64,000 bases of DNA from Fistulifera solaris. Taxonomy: Eukaryota > Bacillariophyta > Bacillariophyceae > Naviculales > Stauroneidaceae. Positions 33,331 to 46,710 of this stretch are shown here, piece by piece. Every line of letters starts with the position of its first letter. Position 1 is the first letter of the stretch. The notes under the pieces were generated by a model, which was not told the DNA's origin, ran no database searches, and saw only the letters and a program-made list of their open reading frames with translations. Both the position numbers and the translations under genes were made by a program. Where the stretch lies: the NCBI GenBank assembly GCA_030295235.1, contig AP026125.1:868001-932000 (forward strand), in the 5' to 3' direction.

Positions 33331-36119
33331 ATGCCCTCCACTCGAAATAGAACGCTTCGTTCTGCCCGCAACGGAAATCAATCGACCCTTGAAGCGCCAC
33401 CGGAACCACTGCAAAGTCGAAACCTGCGTTCGGCAAAAAATGATGAGCTCAAAGCGAAAAGAAGCAACAATATTAATACTGAAAGTGTAAAAGAACCTGT
33501 TGAACAAAAGATAGAGTCAGTTACAGCAATTACTGCAGGAGAAGAAAATGGAAAACGCACCAGTTCAGGCAACAGCAATAATAAAAAGAGTTCATCGAGA
33601 ATTGCTTCGAAAGCAGCTTCGTGGGAGGATCAAGTTTATGATTTTCTGTCGAATAACCAAACAGTAATGCTCGATGAAGACGAAGTTGTTTCTCGAATGA
33701 ATCGCATGGTACGAGCGGCGACGCAACAATTCGATTCGGCCAAAAGTATCATGAATACGGTGGTCAATGACGGAGTACTTTTCGACAGCTGCTGCGAAGA
33801 AGCACAAAACCAGGCTGTAATCGATGACCTTTTAAAGGATATATTCGGTGCGCTGACTACGTTAGATCGTCATGCCATCTCTTGGATTAAAAGAACCGTC
33901 GGAGCATCGGGACGACGACAAAAAAGCAAACACGGTCTTCTTCTGGCAAACACCAAGCGTCGTCTTACTCGTGGGATGACAAAAACATCGGTAGCTGCGA
34001 AGAACGAAGATATTCTTTACAATGCAGTTCGAGAGATCGAACGCGAAAAGAACATCACGAGTCGTCGTGAGTGGAGACTTTCTTCATCTTCGTACAATGC
34101 TGATGACGAAGGCAACCGCTCGAAGGCAAATCGTCTCAAACGACGCACAAATGGAGAACATTCGGTACGATATTACTTTCTATTTTAAAATGAAAACGTT
34201 TTGTGCGTTTCTGACTCCTTGTTTTCACAGACTGCATCATCCAACAAACGAATCCGACACGAGGAACAACTCACGCGTACTTCTCGTCCTGTCGGAGAGC
34301 CCGTCCTTGACCTTACTGCGCTTGAGTTGAGTAAACAAAAGATATTAGGTAAAAGAGACACAGCAACACGCAATAGCAGCTTTGAAGCTTATGTCACACG
34401 ATCCAAGCAGTGGGTGCCATCACAATACATACAGATGGGACTTATGCACAGTCTTCCTAGTTGGAACGAGATGCAAGAATACATTCACAAGATCAATAAT
34501 ATTGGCGTTGAAGTACTCTTAAAGGAGCAAATGAAAGGACCGCTCACGAGATTCTTGGTATGCGAGTATTTTTACAGCGATTTGGATAAGGCCTGGTAAG
34601 TTTGTGCCCGCCCGTTTTGTGTAGCATGTTGCGTGCATCACAAGTTGGGTCTGCTTCTAATTTGTCAACTATTAGGTTTCAAAGTGAAGAAGTCACGGTG
34701 ACGCAAAGGGACCCAGAAGGTTTGCCCAAAACTACCTACTGGGAAGCGTCCAAAATGTGGAAGCAAAAACGACGGGGTAAAGGTAGACGCTTTTCACGAC
34801 ATTTCATTCACGGGGAAATTATTGAAAGAAATAAGTATCGCCAAGCCGTCCGATTCTTCCAGCAGCATGGTGAACTGCTCGACAGCGTTCCTTTTCCTTA
34901 CGTTGTAGCGAAACCCATACCTATTGGTACTTCGATTGCTGCGTGGAACAATGTAAGGCAGATCATATGCCGAGGGAAGGTTGTCAATCATAACGTAGAG
35001 CGCTCTACCTACAGCGTAGATTTTGGCGAGGACGATGCTCACCAGGAAGTCCCTGACAGTCACATAGCCACTCTTGGAGGACCCGAGCAATCCAGAAGTG
35101 CTGCTCTTTATAAAAACTCGAGTCTTTCGCTGCTTGGTAAGTTTTGGAAGTCTTCGATCACTTGTCGACATACAATCATACTAACTGGAATATTGTTTAG
35201 ACGATACAAAAACTAAGGCACAGCTCTTGAATGAACTAAGAAGCCTCGTGCGGTTTGATCCTTCACGGCGTTCGATGTTACCAAAAAAGCCCACTTTGGA
35301 TCGATCCGCGGACAAAGAAAATGTCTCACATGTAAGAGATCAAGTTGCTGAAAGAGAAGCATTGATCTGTATGGCTGATTCAGTCGATAAACTGCTACGC
35401 AAGAAAACTCTACTCCTAGAAAGCCTTGAGGAATATAACGACGATGTTCAAGATTCGAGAGACGAGCGCTATCTATGGCTCAGGGATAATTGCAAAAAGT
35501 CGACGCCTGCCTCAACACGTTGCTGCGTTACGTGGATATGTTTTACGGAAGCGCATTTTTGCCTAATCAGTACGTTCATCTTGCTTCCTCTCCTTTGCGA
35601 ATTGCTATATTATGATGATCTCACTCTTAACCTTCTCGTCACAGACGGGCAGGCCAATCACCACCCACTGCGCCGCGCGATGGATTTAAAGGGGCTCTTG
35701 ACCGCTTACCGCATTTGCTTGTAGTTGATGGCTGGAAAGACAAAGGAGATATATTCGCGGAGCTCTCAATGTTGTCAGCCGATCACTTACTTTCTGAACT
35801 TCATCCAACGCTCCGACCATCACAAATGCATAGCTATGACCACAAAGATGCAGATTGTGAGGATGCCCTGTCGAAAGTCGGTCGTATTTTGCTTTCTTCA
35901 TCGTTAGCATTATCCGGCATCACTTCAAAATTAGCTACTGTAGCCACTTCTGCGAGCGTGAATAATTTTACAAACGAGCAAGAGCAAGAAACTTATTCTT
36001 ATGGTGACGACGATGATGATTTCTTGGCTTCTGCTTATTTGGCGAGACGCGAAGCTCTTTCCGAGTTAACGGAAGCGGCCGCCTTGTTCCATGCGGAGGT
36101 AGCTCTGTCGGCTCTCTAA
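33331..36119 (+). CDS. LIN9: LIN9 / ALWAYS EARLY homologue (DIRP domain, DREAM/MuvB subunit)
   Basis: About 834 aa in five exons: 33331-34164, 34231-34595, 34676-35136, 35201-35569, 35645-36119. A basic, Ser/Asn-rich N-terminus of ~330 residues precedes the DIRP domain: LTRFLVCEYFYSDLDKAWF (like LIN9's YEWFYSNIDKPLF), WEASKMWKQKRRGKGRRFS, FIHGEIIERNKYRQAVRFFQQ, and a Tudor-like VAKPIPIGTSIAAW…STYSVDF. The C-terminal helices (VDACLNTLLRYVDMFYG; then ALSKVGRILLSSSLAL) match the LIN9 LIN52-binding and closing regions. LIN9 is the scaffold of MuvB, which controls cell-cycle genes. One base is missing in the A-run 35494-35498; with it, exon 4 reads to a clean GTACGT donor at 35570. Confidence 0.9.
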
Positions 36120-36205
36120 CTTTGGTAGTAGTTAATAAAAATTGTTGATTTTGTTGACATATTATTGCGCAGTTGAACATTACGTCGATACATGTTCACT
36201 TTTGC

Positions 36206-37399
36206 TTAATTATCAAGTCTTTGACGCACTTGTTCGTATACGATGAAGAAAATCGCGACAGATGGAGCAATGTAGGTTACTCTTGGCACGACACCCTTTG
36301 CGAAACCTGCTATTCCCTCGTCGCGCCAAATTTTCGACGCACAGGAAAGAACCGTACCTCCATATGCCGCACTATCAGTCATCAGAAGTGTTTTAAAACG
36401 ATCCAGCGGTGCTGTGATAGCTGCTGAAAAAGATCCGGCGATTGCACCACAGATTGCACTTTCGGCGGCATCTAATTGGATCTTTTCGTTCGTGGACTTT
36501 CCTTTCACACTTTTAGATGCACTCTTTGCTCGTCGACTTTTGATACGCAAATAAAAGCTTTTCGTCACCTCATAAGACGTCAATTGCGCGACGCGGAAAG
36601 GAACATCGCGAGCAATTCCCCCAAAGTAGCCCTGATACAATCCTTTGATACCTTTCTTTCTGAGAATGCCCATAAATGCCTCCGCGGTACTTTTGTACAT
36701 GCCTGCTTGGGTCTGTTGCTTTATAACCTCCGACGGACAAAGCCAACCGGAACCCGTCAAGTCCCCTAGTACAGCCGAGAACGCATACAGCAAAACAGGT
36801 TTTGTGTTCGGGAACTTGTTGAGGAGTGCTTTTTGTACATTTCGTACGATCCGAATGTAAGAACTCTATAATTATTCAATGTGCCATGTTTCATAAGAAA
36901 TCATCGAAAGCATATACTGTAAGCTGATGAACGATACAACGTACCCATATGGCACTTGACCGATGAGAGAGCCGGCAACACCCTTGTAGAGACCCTCGAG
37001 TCGGAAAGGATTCGCTTGTTCCATTTGAAGACGAGTCTGTCGTTGACGAGCGAGTCAGGACTAGCAAGTAGCAGCCTTGAACAACGATCCCTCTTTGCTT
37101 ACCTTAAGAGTATCTACTGGATACATGGAGAAAATGGATGAGCATCGGGCGGCCGCCGCGGCGAGCAAGTCGCGCCTTGAATCTCGAATAATACTCACGA
37201 AACTGAGCCAAGGATTCATCTTGGCCGTTTCGGCTTTTGCAGCACCACCGCGTGTTGGAATGGTAGCGGCCGAGTGACATGACGGTCGAACGCTAGCATG
37301 TCGAAACACCGATGGGGCAGTGATGTCTCGAGCCGATGTTGCACCCAAGAAGAGGACGAGAAAGAGAAGCGATTGTCGGTAAATACTACAACGAAACAT
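36206..37399 (-). CDS. Mitochondrial carrier family protein, SAM-carrier-like
   Basis: 349 aa; exons 37399-37103, 37036-36945 and 36865-36206. The three carrier repeats show their signatures: YPVDTLKTRLQM, CPSEVIKQQTQAG and APLDRFKTLLM. The second one (P-S-E-V-I-K-Q) resembles the S-adenosylmethionine carriers (Pet8/SAMC), where this is typically P-x-E-V-x-K-Q, so AdoMet is the best guess for substrate. The N-terminus is long (about 70 residues) and starts with a hydrophobic stretch ending ATSARD, so an organelle other than the mitochondrion, for instance the plastid envelope, cannot be excluded. One base is missing in the T-run 36830-36834, between EMYKK and ALLNKF. Tail to tail with LIN9 (86 bp gap). 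Confidence 0.85.
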
Positions 37400-37558
37400 G
37401 TTTGGTGTAAACTCTTCCGTTCAACAAGATGTAGTCGACGATCCTTCGCTTTGAATGTACGGTTGTTTGTCCCTTCCTCTCGACAAGAGAGATTGATGGA
37501 AATACAAGTGTTTGCAGAACGAGCGGTGGTTGTTGAGCAGTGTGGCATGTGGTAATTT

Positions 37559-37935
37559 CACGTTTCCAGAAAATGTGGGGATGTGATGTTTTTCATAACT
37601 CCGTGCGGACGTGGTATTTTCACGTTTCCAGAAAATGTGGGAGTGTGGTATTTCAGGTGTCCAGAAAATGTGGGAAGTGGTAATTTCACGTTTCCAGAAA
37701 ATGTGGAATTGTGATTTTCGAATATATCCAGAAAATGTGGGCGTTTGATTTTTTCACTTGTCCAGAAAATGTGGAAGTGTGGTTTTTCAATTGTCCAGAA
37801 AATGTGGGGGTGTGGTATTTCACTTATCCAGAAAATATGGAAGAGTTGTAATTTCACGTTTTCAGAAAATGTGGGAGTGTGGTATTTCACGTCCCCAGAA
37901 AATGTATGTGGGCGTGTGGTGTCCGTCATGCAGAA
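37559..37935. repeat. Minisatellite with CCAGAAAATGTGG core, ~10 copies
   Basis: The motif CCAGAAAATGTGG or a close variant occurs about every 30-45 bp, separated by GTGTGGTATTTCACGT-like spacers. The repeat lies in the promoter-side interval between the carrier gene (minus) and the PHD-PWWP gene (plus), ending about 135 bp before the latter's ATG. Frames on both strands stay open for ~90-150 codons and encode repeated PTFSGNVK-like peptides, an effect of the repeat rather than a gene. Confidence 0.9.
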
Positions 37936-38068
37936 AAGATGGAACGCAAAAACGAACCGCGTTGCTTTTCACTTTAATTCTCAAAGACGTAGTCTATGTT
38001 GTCTTTTCTCGCACAAGACAAACTAATTCATTGAATTATAAAAACGAATACATTCATTGCGCAGAAGA

Positions 38069-39276
38069 ATGTCACATACGCCCGACAATGGAGACGATGA
38101 ATTACTCGACACGGGATGTCTCGTGTGCGGAAAAGACGACCATCATGATAAGATACTTTTGTGCGACGCGTGCATGGGCGAGTATCACATGCATTGTTTG
38201 AAGCCAAAGTTGGATAAAATACCGAAGAATAAATGGTTTTGCGGTAAGTGCTGTAGTAATACTGTGATCAAACTACCGTTAACGCAATAAGTGACTCAAT
38301 GACAGCGCCCTTTCTTTAGATATTTGCAAAGGCGGCGTAGGAAAGACCACGGCGCAACTCGAGGAACTAGTTTCGGCGCTCCCTTCCGAATATAAGGCAC
38401 ATTTCGGTGAAATTTGTTGGGCACAAGGTGGGGTCGGATATGGATGGTGGCCTTGCTGTATTTTTTGATCCGAGATGGGCCAAAGGGAAACCTCTGGAAG
38501 AAGCGAAACGTCAACTGGGAAAAAAGTATCTCGTCTACTTTTACATGTGCACGGACTCTCCTTTCGCGCTACTGGCAGAGAATAAAACAATGCGCTGGCT
38601 AGAGGGATTAGCATGCAATTACTACCAAGGCAAGGCCGCCAAGAATTACAGCAAGGACCGATTTGCTTTATTTCAGAAGGCGTTGCTACTGGCGACAACT
38701 GAGTTCGACAAGTCTGTTTCTGAGAGGCACAAATCACTCAATCTTTCTCGTAAACACACTGCATTACCGCAACCAGGTCGTCCGATTCTTTCACTGAGCA
38801 AAGTTCTGTCGAAGCCTGCGGCAACCACTTCTGATTCTGATGCAAAGCGGAAACTGGTTTCCAATGATGAATCATCATCTTCGAAAAGAACCATATTGCA
38901 GCGAGTGGGCACCAAAAACATTATTCCTCGTCCTTCTCGAAACGGAAAAGAAAAGAGAATGACGAAGAAACACTATCAGAATTCAGAGCACGCAGATAGC
39001 TCAGAAGATTCCGAGTTGATTTGTACGGTGTGGCATGTCGCCGACGTTGATAACTTTGCAACGAGCACGCAAGTCGGTTTCGTGATTTTGGCCTCGATTC
39101 AATCATCCACATTTGAGGACGTTCGCACGTGCATTTCCCGTGAAATCGACGTACTATCGAAAACAACATGGCAGTTCTGGGTACCTTTCTTGGGCCCGGT
39201 CAGTCGCGCTCAAGAGCGACTGTTTGGGCCGATTCTGCCTTTTTTGCGAAACGGAAATTGGCCGGCGACACCATGA
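38069..39276 (+). CDS. PHD finger - PWWP domain protein
   Basis: 376 aa; exons 38069-38243 and 38320-39276. The PHD finger (residues ~14-63) is complete across the intron: CLVC, CDAC, YHMHC, WFCDIC. After a short linker a PWWP-type module follows (~90-160): FGEICWAQGGVGYGWWPC with the aromatic core as GWWP, then YLVYFYMCTD and ALL. The rest is a Ser/Lys-rich linker and a C-terminal region without a known fold. Both modules read histone tails and nucleosomal DNA (methylated H3 as usual ligand), so this is a chromatin reader with no visible catalytic domain. One extra T in the run 38461-38466 breaks the frame right after WWPC; the corrected sum is divisible by three. Confidence 0.85.
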
Positions 39277-39439
39277 CGGGAGATGGTACGATTCATCATC
39301 CACTTCGTCTTCATGTGATACAATTAGACAAGTAAGGGTCGGAGCAAACATTATAGCGCGAAGTTTCAAACAAAACGTTCTACTTTTATCATTTTTCTGG
39401 CCGGCAAAAGTGCGACGCACACAACCTTTGCTAGTTTCT

Positions 39440-42400
39440 CTAATCGTCCCCTAGAGCAATGAAAACATCCTCGAGTGAAGACTGTGACAGCAAGAACTGA
39501 TTGATACCGCCTTCGTTGGCTGTATCTTCTCCGTAGAGCACGCGGAACACATCGGGTAAATTGATATCCCGGGGTAAGGCTATACGGAGAGTCTTTGCTT
39601 GGCGATTCTGAAGAACAGCATCCTTGTGCAATCGACTGCGTACAAAAGCTAATGCCTTCTCCTGATGCGCTTTGGAGCTTTTGGTCAAGTTCAATTGTAG
39701 CAGATATCCAGAACCAAAACGATCCTTAAGAGCTTGCTGAGTACCAATTACCTTCAAGCGGCCATTTGACATGATTGCTATACGATTGCAAAGCGTATCG
39801 GCTTCCACCATCATGTGCGTCGTAATGATCACGGCGCGATCCGTCGTAGAAAAGGAGTTAATTAAGTTCCATATCGAGTTCCGTGTTGACGGATCAAGAC
39901 CTGGCGAATTAAAATTGTCAAAGCAAACCTTTATAATTAGAGACAAAAATGGTGCACCTCCAATACATGATGCGACGTGATAACGTACCGGTGGTTGGTT
40001 CATCAAGAAGTAGCACTGCCGGCGCACCTATAAGCGAGATTGCAATTGATAACCGACGTCTCATTCCACCGGATAAACGCCCACCCCTTCTGTGATAAAA
40101 TGCAGGTGTTCCTAAACCTACAGCGCAAGCGGTCGAGTGGGCAACGTGTCGTACCTGGTTTATTGGTAAACCTTTTAGCAGCGCGAAATATTCAAGATGT
40201 CTTTGCACTGTTTCTGTGGGGCAAATGATATCGAACTGCGGACAGTTGCCGAGACGTTCGAATACGTTCAACGTTTCCGTAGAAACATTGTATCCCGCCA
40301 CAAGAGCAAGTCCATCTGTGGCGTCGTGAGAACCTGCCCAAATTTTTATTGCTGTTGTTTTTCCTGGAATGCAAGACGAAATGATTCAGTGAATCACATA
40401 AAAATAGGAAGGACAATAAGATCACGACTGTACTAACCTGCTCCATTTTTTCCCAGCAATCCCAGTACTTCTCCTCGTGGCACATGTATATTCAGCGATT
40501 GAAGCGCAATTTTAGGTGGAGCGCCACCAAGACTGGGGTAGATCTTGCGAAGGTTATACGAGAGCACCGGTGGTATGCTATCTCGAGAAACTAGTTCAGT
40601 ATCCACTTCCAGTTCAAGTAGATTGTCCATGTATGGCAAACTGCCTTCGGCCAGCGGTTCGTTGCCGAATCCATCCACCGCTCCATTATCTGCTTCACCC
40701 TTATCAATTAAAACTCGAACAAACGATTCGACGACCGCAGTCTCGTCAACCACTTCTTGAAGGATATCATGAGTTTGTTTTGTATCTTGCACGTTCGCTG
40801 TAATTTTTGCATTGAATAGACAATCCCAAGCTTGTTTTACCTTGCTGCGAAGATGACGGGATGTTTTATTGGGGAAAGAGAACAATGAAACGAAGCAGAA
40901 GCCCATCAGCATCAGAATGAAGGCCCCAATGGCCATAAAGCCCATAAAAGAGAGATATTGTTCTCTTGCAAATGGAAATTCACACACGTCTCCGTCGCAT
41001 TGAACATCGCTTCCCAGAGAGGGTATAAAAACAGAGGTCGCATAGTCCGGTGGATCGGAAACGAAGAGGATGTTACCCAAAAGAGTTGCAGAGATCATGT
41101 GGAAAAGTCCAAGCTGGGGAAGCATAGCAGCATAACTTGGCATACATAAACTTCCTAGAGCATCTGCGTTTACTTGTACACCAATGCAGTTCAAGAAGGA
41201 CGAACCTTCCTTGCTGGTAGTGTCACAAACAGTCTCGACGCATTCGTCGGTAAAACGAGGTGCTAAGAGGAAGTAGGAGATGATTGGAAAGATACCAGCC
41301 AGTAGGCAGGCAGTCGCCACAAGCACCAAAGCAAGCTTATGACCTGGAACGTAAGCGCTAGCGAACACCGCACCAGGGGCTGTCAAAGCAAACATGAATG
41401 CAGCACCAAAAAGCATCCCATAACCACCTGCCTTCCAAGTGGCGTAAATGTAAACGTCAGGATCTTTTACATCGACCACAAAACCTCCTGATATGCGTCG
41501 ATTCCAAGACCATCGTTGTTCGCACGAATCGGTGTCTCCGCAAATAACAGGATCGCGAAAAAGACCGGGCAGGTACATAGCCGTCAGCATGACTAATCCA
41601 AACAGAAATTGTACCAGGAATGAATACAATCCGTACCCACAAATGTAGGACGACTTCAAAAGACCTTGCGCCTTCATCAAGTAGAACAAACCCGTACTAC
41701 GATCGCGATAGATCGGAGTTACAAGCGTGATTATTGTCATGGATAGGAAACATACTGGTCCGACCATAAAGGGTACCGCCGAGGTATTATTTGCTCGGAC
41801 AGTCAAAGTTAGCGCTAAAACTACCAAGGAAGCATGAAAGAACCACCCAGTCCATTTCCCCACCCAATGACGAGAAGATGAAAAGTACAAAAGAGCTACA
41901 GCCTGTTTCCACGTGCTTAACATGGGATGGAAGGCAGCTATCTTGTCTGTGTCAACACCAACAGCTTGCACAGCACCGACAACTTCATTTTCGTAATTAT
42001 CAGCGTCATACGCGTTTCGTCGTGGACAACAACAGCAGCAAGTGTCCACCGCCTCCCTTACAGGCATTTGATCACCTCCGTCGCCCTGCGTTACCTTTAA
42101 AAACACTTCTTCAAGTGAGCTGTTTGAAAATCCCCACTCCTTCACGCCAGAACTGTCCTTGTCGTCAAGCCATCCAACGAAGTCAGCCAAAGCGACTACG
42201 TCGACACCCTCTCTATCATCATTCCCTTTTATCTTTCCTATTTTCACCGTAATGTTTCCAGCATCTCCGCAAGCAAAAGATATGTCTTTGTAAAACTCCT
42301 TAAAATGAGACAACACTCCGTCTTGTGCAGTTCGTACGTTCTCTTTTTCAACCAAAAGAGTGAATTGTAAGGGCGACCCATATTTAGATTTGAGCTCAAG

Positions 42401-44935
42401 GGGTGTGCCATATGCGGCAAGTTCACCTTTTCGCATCACCTGCACAAACCAGTCAATATCAATCTCATCGTAAGACAGACGATATCCAGCACTGATGAGG
42501 TTCGAACATAACTTACAGCTACAACATCCGCTAATAGATCAGCTTCTTCCATCGCATGCGTTGTCAGAAGTACAACTCGACCTTCTTTTATTTCATCAAT
42601 ATGACGCCATACGGCACGCCGACTCAAAGGATCCATGCCTTTGACGTCAAAGTTCACGGGCGTCGAGTTAGAAAACACAGATAAAGTAAAATGTAGATCG
42701 ATTTACACAATGGCTTACCAGTTGTGGGCTCGTCGAGAATAATTAGCGGGCGCCCTCCTATGGTGGAGCATGCCAGAGATAACCTTCGTTTCATACCTCC
42801 TGAAAAGAGGAACTATATTGATTCTGGACAATCTCCAAGTCTACGCTGACAAGCCAGCGCTGCACCATTTCAGGTAAGCTATGCGAGGGGACACCCCGAA
42901 GCCCCGCAAATAACTCCAGATGCTCCTTTGCAGTAAGATCGGGATAAAGAAAATCATCTTGCTTGCAGACGGAAACCAATTTGCGAACCGTGTCGGGATC
43001 GTCTGACACTGAATGCCCAAAGACAAGAATGTCGCCGTCCGTTGCACCAACTTCGCAACCGAGAATGTGTGACAACGTTGTCTTTCCAGCTCCTACAAAG
43101 CGACGCGAATCAGAAATGGAAAGATGTCAAACGGTAGAAACATCTTTAAGTCTTACCGTTGTGCCCGAGTAAAGCCGTTATCTCACCAACAGTCATCGTC
43201 ATTGTCACGCCTTTTAATGCATCAAAGTTCCCATAGCTTTTACGGACGTCGTTGACTTGTACAACATCGCCTTGGACCGAGTCCTTCTCCTTTGAGGGGC
43301 TGAGCCAGTACGAGGGAAGGAGAAAGAAATAAAATTTGCGAGGAGCCCCGTTCTGTTCATTAATCAAATGGGAAAGGGGTCCGCATTGTGAGAATGCGCC
43401 ATGCAATAGCAAGAAAAGAACGTTCTAACATACCCGTCCAGGACGAACTTGTGCGTAGTAGGAGGCCATCAAAGTGTAGATTACCGAGAGGCAAAACATA
43501 ATTCCAAACAAACCGTTGACCGATGGAGTTTCGGTGGGAGACTGCTCCACCACTGCTGGGCAATTTAAAGAATCATCTGCACAAATGTCTTCCAACATGC
43601 TTGATGGAGGACAATTTGAGTATTCGAAACTCGGAGAAAATTTCGTTTCGACGTTTAAAATGGTACCTTGAGGGAAGAGTGTCGAACGGTTATCGTCCTG
43701 AAGGGGAAAGGGCAGGGAAGCGACAGCCAAAGCTTCCGATGACATGGAAGCATGTTCAAGCTCAAACTTGCGATTGGGCATGCCCGTATAGCCTAAAAAG
43801 TTGCTCCACGCACCGGTAAAGTGAACATAAGGAAACCAGAAAAGGATGAAATTACCAACACGTCTATCTTTGTTCCAAATCAATGTCGTGTATCCCGCAC
43901 CGAAATAGCAACCCACAAAAAATTCGCCGTCCGGAAACTCCGACCGATCCGTACGAAAGATTTCGCCTTGGATCTTGCTGACAATCGGGACTTCGCAGGT
44001 TGTATTTATCGCTTGCCTCTCAGTCTGCATGTTGGTCCAAAACAATGACAAGGGCGTGCCATAATTGTGGTTCACATCGCCCGCCGTAAACACAGTTTTG
44101 GTTGAAATAACTTGATGCAGATAGACGGACCATTGAGCCACTAGGATAAGTATAACGAGCCATGTTGCAGTGCCACTTCGCGAGGTTCCACAAAGAGCTG
44201 CCAAGAAGAAGGAAGCGCCGACAAGTGCAATATTCAAAAAAAGGAAAGAGCCAAAGATACCCATGAAAAGACGTTTTCAAAGGCATGAATAGACGATAAA
44301 CTCTTTGCGGTGATAGCCGCTCCAAGAGAATTTACCAACGACGTTAAAATGAAGGGTATCCACCACGACATCCAAAAGACGCTCTCCCGCATTCCAGCTG
44401 CTCTTAACACTCCTAGCATTTGGTTCTGAATATCGACTTGAATAATAACAAGGACCAAGATAGAGTGAAACATGGGGCCAAATGCTGCAATGACAAATTC
44501 CTTCGTTAGAAAATTTTTCCAGAAAACACAATGAACAGAATAAACAGAGCTACGATCGTACCCATGACGGTAACAGGGAATCCTAGGTCCCAATGCATAT
44601 TGTATGAAGTTGGAACTTCGACAAAGCTTCCTCCAAACTCGATTTCGTTCAAATAGTCCTGATGGACCGTTCCGCATCGCGTCAAAGGCACCGTCCCGAA
44701 ATCGACTTCGTACTCATTATTGGAGCTGGTGCTGTAAGCGAGTAGAACCGACCCAACACTGGACAGGCACATTAGGGCCAACTGCACAGGACGACGACTT
44801 AAAAGCAGCATATTTTTCTTGACTGCCACAGTAAGCTGTCGAAACCATGGTACGTGCTCTATCTTTTGTCGAACTGGAAGGCTTGGCAGAACGAGCATCT
44901 TCGATATCTTCTTCTGCGGGCGAGGGGTCTGTCAT
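39440..44935 (-). CDS. Full-size ABC transporter, subfamily A
   Basis: Predicted 1,677-aa lipid-type transporter. Seven exons: 44935-43434, 43352-43157, 43092-42719, 42638-42517, 42439-40438, 40363-39989, 39900-39440. Layout is TMD1-NBD1-TMD2-NBD2. TMD1 starts [12 protein letters not shown] and has the large lumenal loop and the PSYW motif before NBD1. NBD1: [48 protein letters not shown]2: [44 protein letters not shown]. Several introns split the Walker A and Walker B codons. Both nucleotide sites look intact. Breaks: T-run 44864-44867 (one extra); 44510-44513, 44266-44269 and 42803-42806 (one short each). The ABCA family moves lipids across membranes; substrate and location are not readable here. 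Confidence 0.92.
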
Positions 44936-46710
44936 TTTTCAGACGGTTGCGAATGAAGAACGAAATCGTCAGTCCTCTATCGTTTTCGATTGCGTATTTT
45001 CCTGCTCGTCACTAAACAGGTGCGTATTGCGTATATAGCAATGCTTGTTGCGTGCCTCTTGCTTCCGAATGAATGAATAATTATGCCAACATACACGCAT
45101 ACAAGATGACAATGCATGCATGATTTTTTCCATCGTGTTTTGTCACGGTTTGAATAAACGCGTCTCTCCATCATTGGAGTATACCCTTTAAAGTGTGTGT
45201 GTCTTTTAACATACAGTTACAAAGTATAGTACAGGTTCTACGTGGAGCTGCGTGAGTCCTGGAAGGTGTAAATCTTTTATTAGTCACGAGTTTGAAAGTG
45301 GGTCCAGTCTGTCCGTGCTTCCTCAACGACATTTTCGGAAAGCACTGCGACATCTCAAAAACATGGAGTACCGCTACGAAGTAGACAATACTTTCAAAGC
45401 TAAGATACACCTTCCTCCCACTTTTTGGGCATACTGTGACTAAACCGTGTTTTTTGGCCAAAAAACGCAAGGGGGTTGCCCAGGGAGACACGGGAATGCA
45501 CCTCTGCTTGGTACATTTTTCTACGGGGGCCTACGTGAGTGTACACTTTTTCCCGAACCTTCCAGGAAAAAGTTGGGGCTCATTTCGTTGCAACTTTTGT
45601 CGAGTAAATCGACGACCTTTCGATAAGTTTTGAGTCAATGACTTAAATTCGTAATAACTATCGTAACTCATGGTAGGGTGATCATATGGAGCTAGACGAC
45701 GGCGACAACTGTCGCTGAATTTCCTGTTTCTAGACGGGTTATGATGACACATTGGCGACGACGCGTGATCGACACTTTGTTAATCGAGGGTCGTCGTGAA
45801 GCCTTTTCGCTCCCTTTCCATCGTTTTTTCAATTTGACAACACCGAAAAGTTACCAGCGGAACTTCTAGCAGTCACGCGCGTTTCCTTGGTCATCTCATT
45901 GAACATAAGCGTTTTGTCTGCTCGTCAACGATGCCACGCGCATCTTTACAGCTTTAAATCTGCTAGACGCCGCAAATAGAGAGAACGAAACAGATGATGC
46001 AACAGCTGATTGAAACAAGGAAATCGATTGCTACAAACTGAAAATCGGATGTGTACGTTTTATTCACTATTGTATAACTCCCTGGTAGTTCTTGCGAATA
46101 TCTATCGGGGGCAAATGCCAGTCCAGCTTGAGCAATTTCCTGCTTTCTGCCCGCGTTGCGGACAAAGTGGAAGTCACAGCTATGAACGTTTGGCGAAGTA
46201 GGTCCTCACTCCTGACAGAGAGCCTTCGCAAAGGCACCAACTTTTCGGCCGAGACAGTCGCCGCTTGCGCATCATCGTCGTTAGGGCAGAGATGGCAGTC
46301 GGGTTATACAAAAAACAATGGATCGCGTTGGCCTTTACTGTACCCGCTACACAGACTATTCATGATTGCAATTCAAGTGGAATATCTCGACTACTTTATC
46401 GGTGGTCGAACAGTCGAGGATACTCGTGAAACATGAAAGGAACGCTTACGATGCCTCCTCCTGATGTGGCCTGAATGTCTCATTGCCATGGTTAAGCGCC
46501 AGGTCCTTGCTGGAAGTATCTATTGCAGCAATTTGAGTTGATTCGATTGATGCGTATTGCACACCGCTTATTTTACAAGAAGACTTATTTTCGATCGGGA
46601 GAAAGCTTTTTGACAATTAATTGTAGGTGTAGGTCCTTCATCACATAGACAACGTTAATAATCATAAATCGAGTGATATTAAAACCTAAACATCTTAATC
46701 TTTTTCAATT
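44936..46710. other. Gene-poor interval upstream of the ABCA gene
   Basis: About 1.8 kb. It contains an 18-bp perfect palindrome (45449-45466, T6-GGCC-A6 inside G…C) and a satellite B-like fragment (about 45509-45542: CTACGGGGGCCTACGTGAG). Several open frames of 60-115 codons occur, none with splice support or similarity. I see no credible gene. Confidence 0.5.

Noticed and set aside
37558-38201. Open frames of 93-147 codons on both strands over the minisatellite
   Set aside because: Low-complexity translation of the CCAGAAAATGTGG repeat; no start or splice support.
45171-45491. 106-codon minus-strand frame
   Set aside because: No similarity or splice support, and it covers the palindrome.
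46092-46436. 114-codon plus-strand frame with a nearby CPRCGQSG in another frame
   Set aside because: No family match, poor start context, no conserved pattern.
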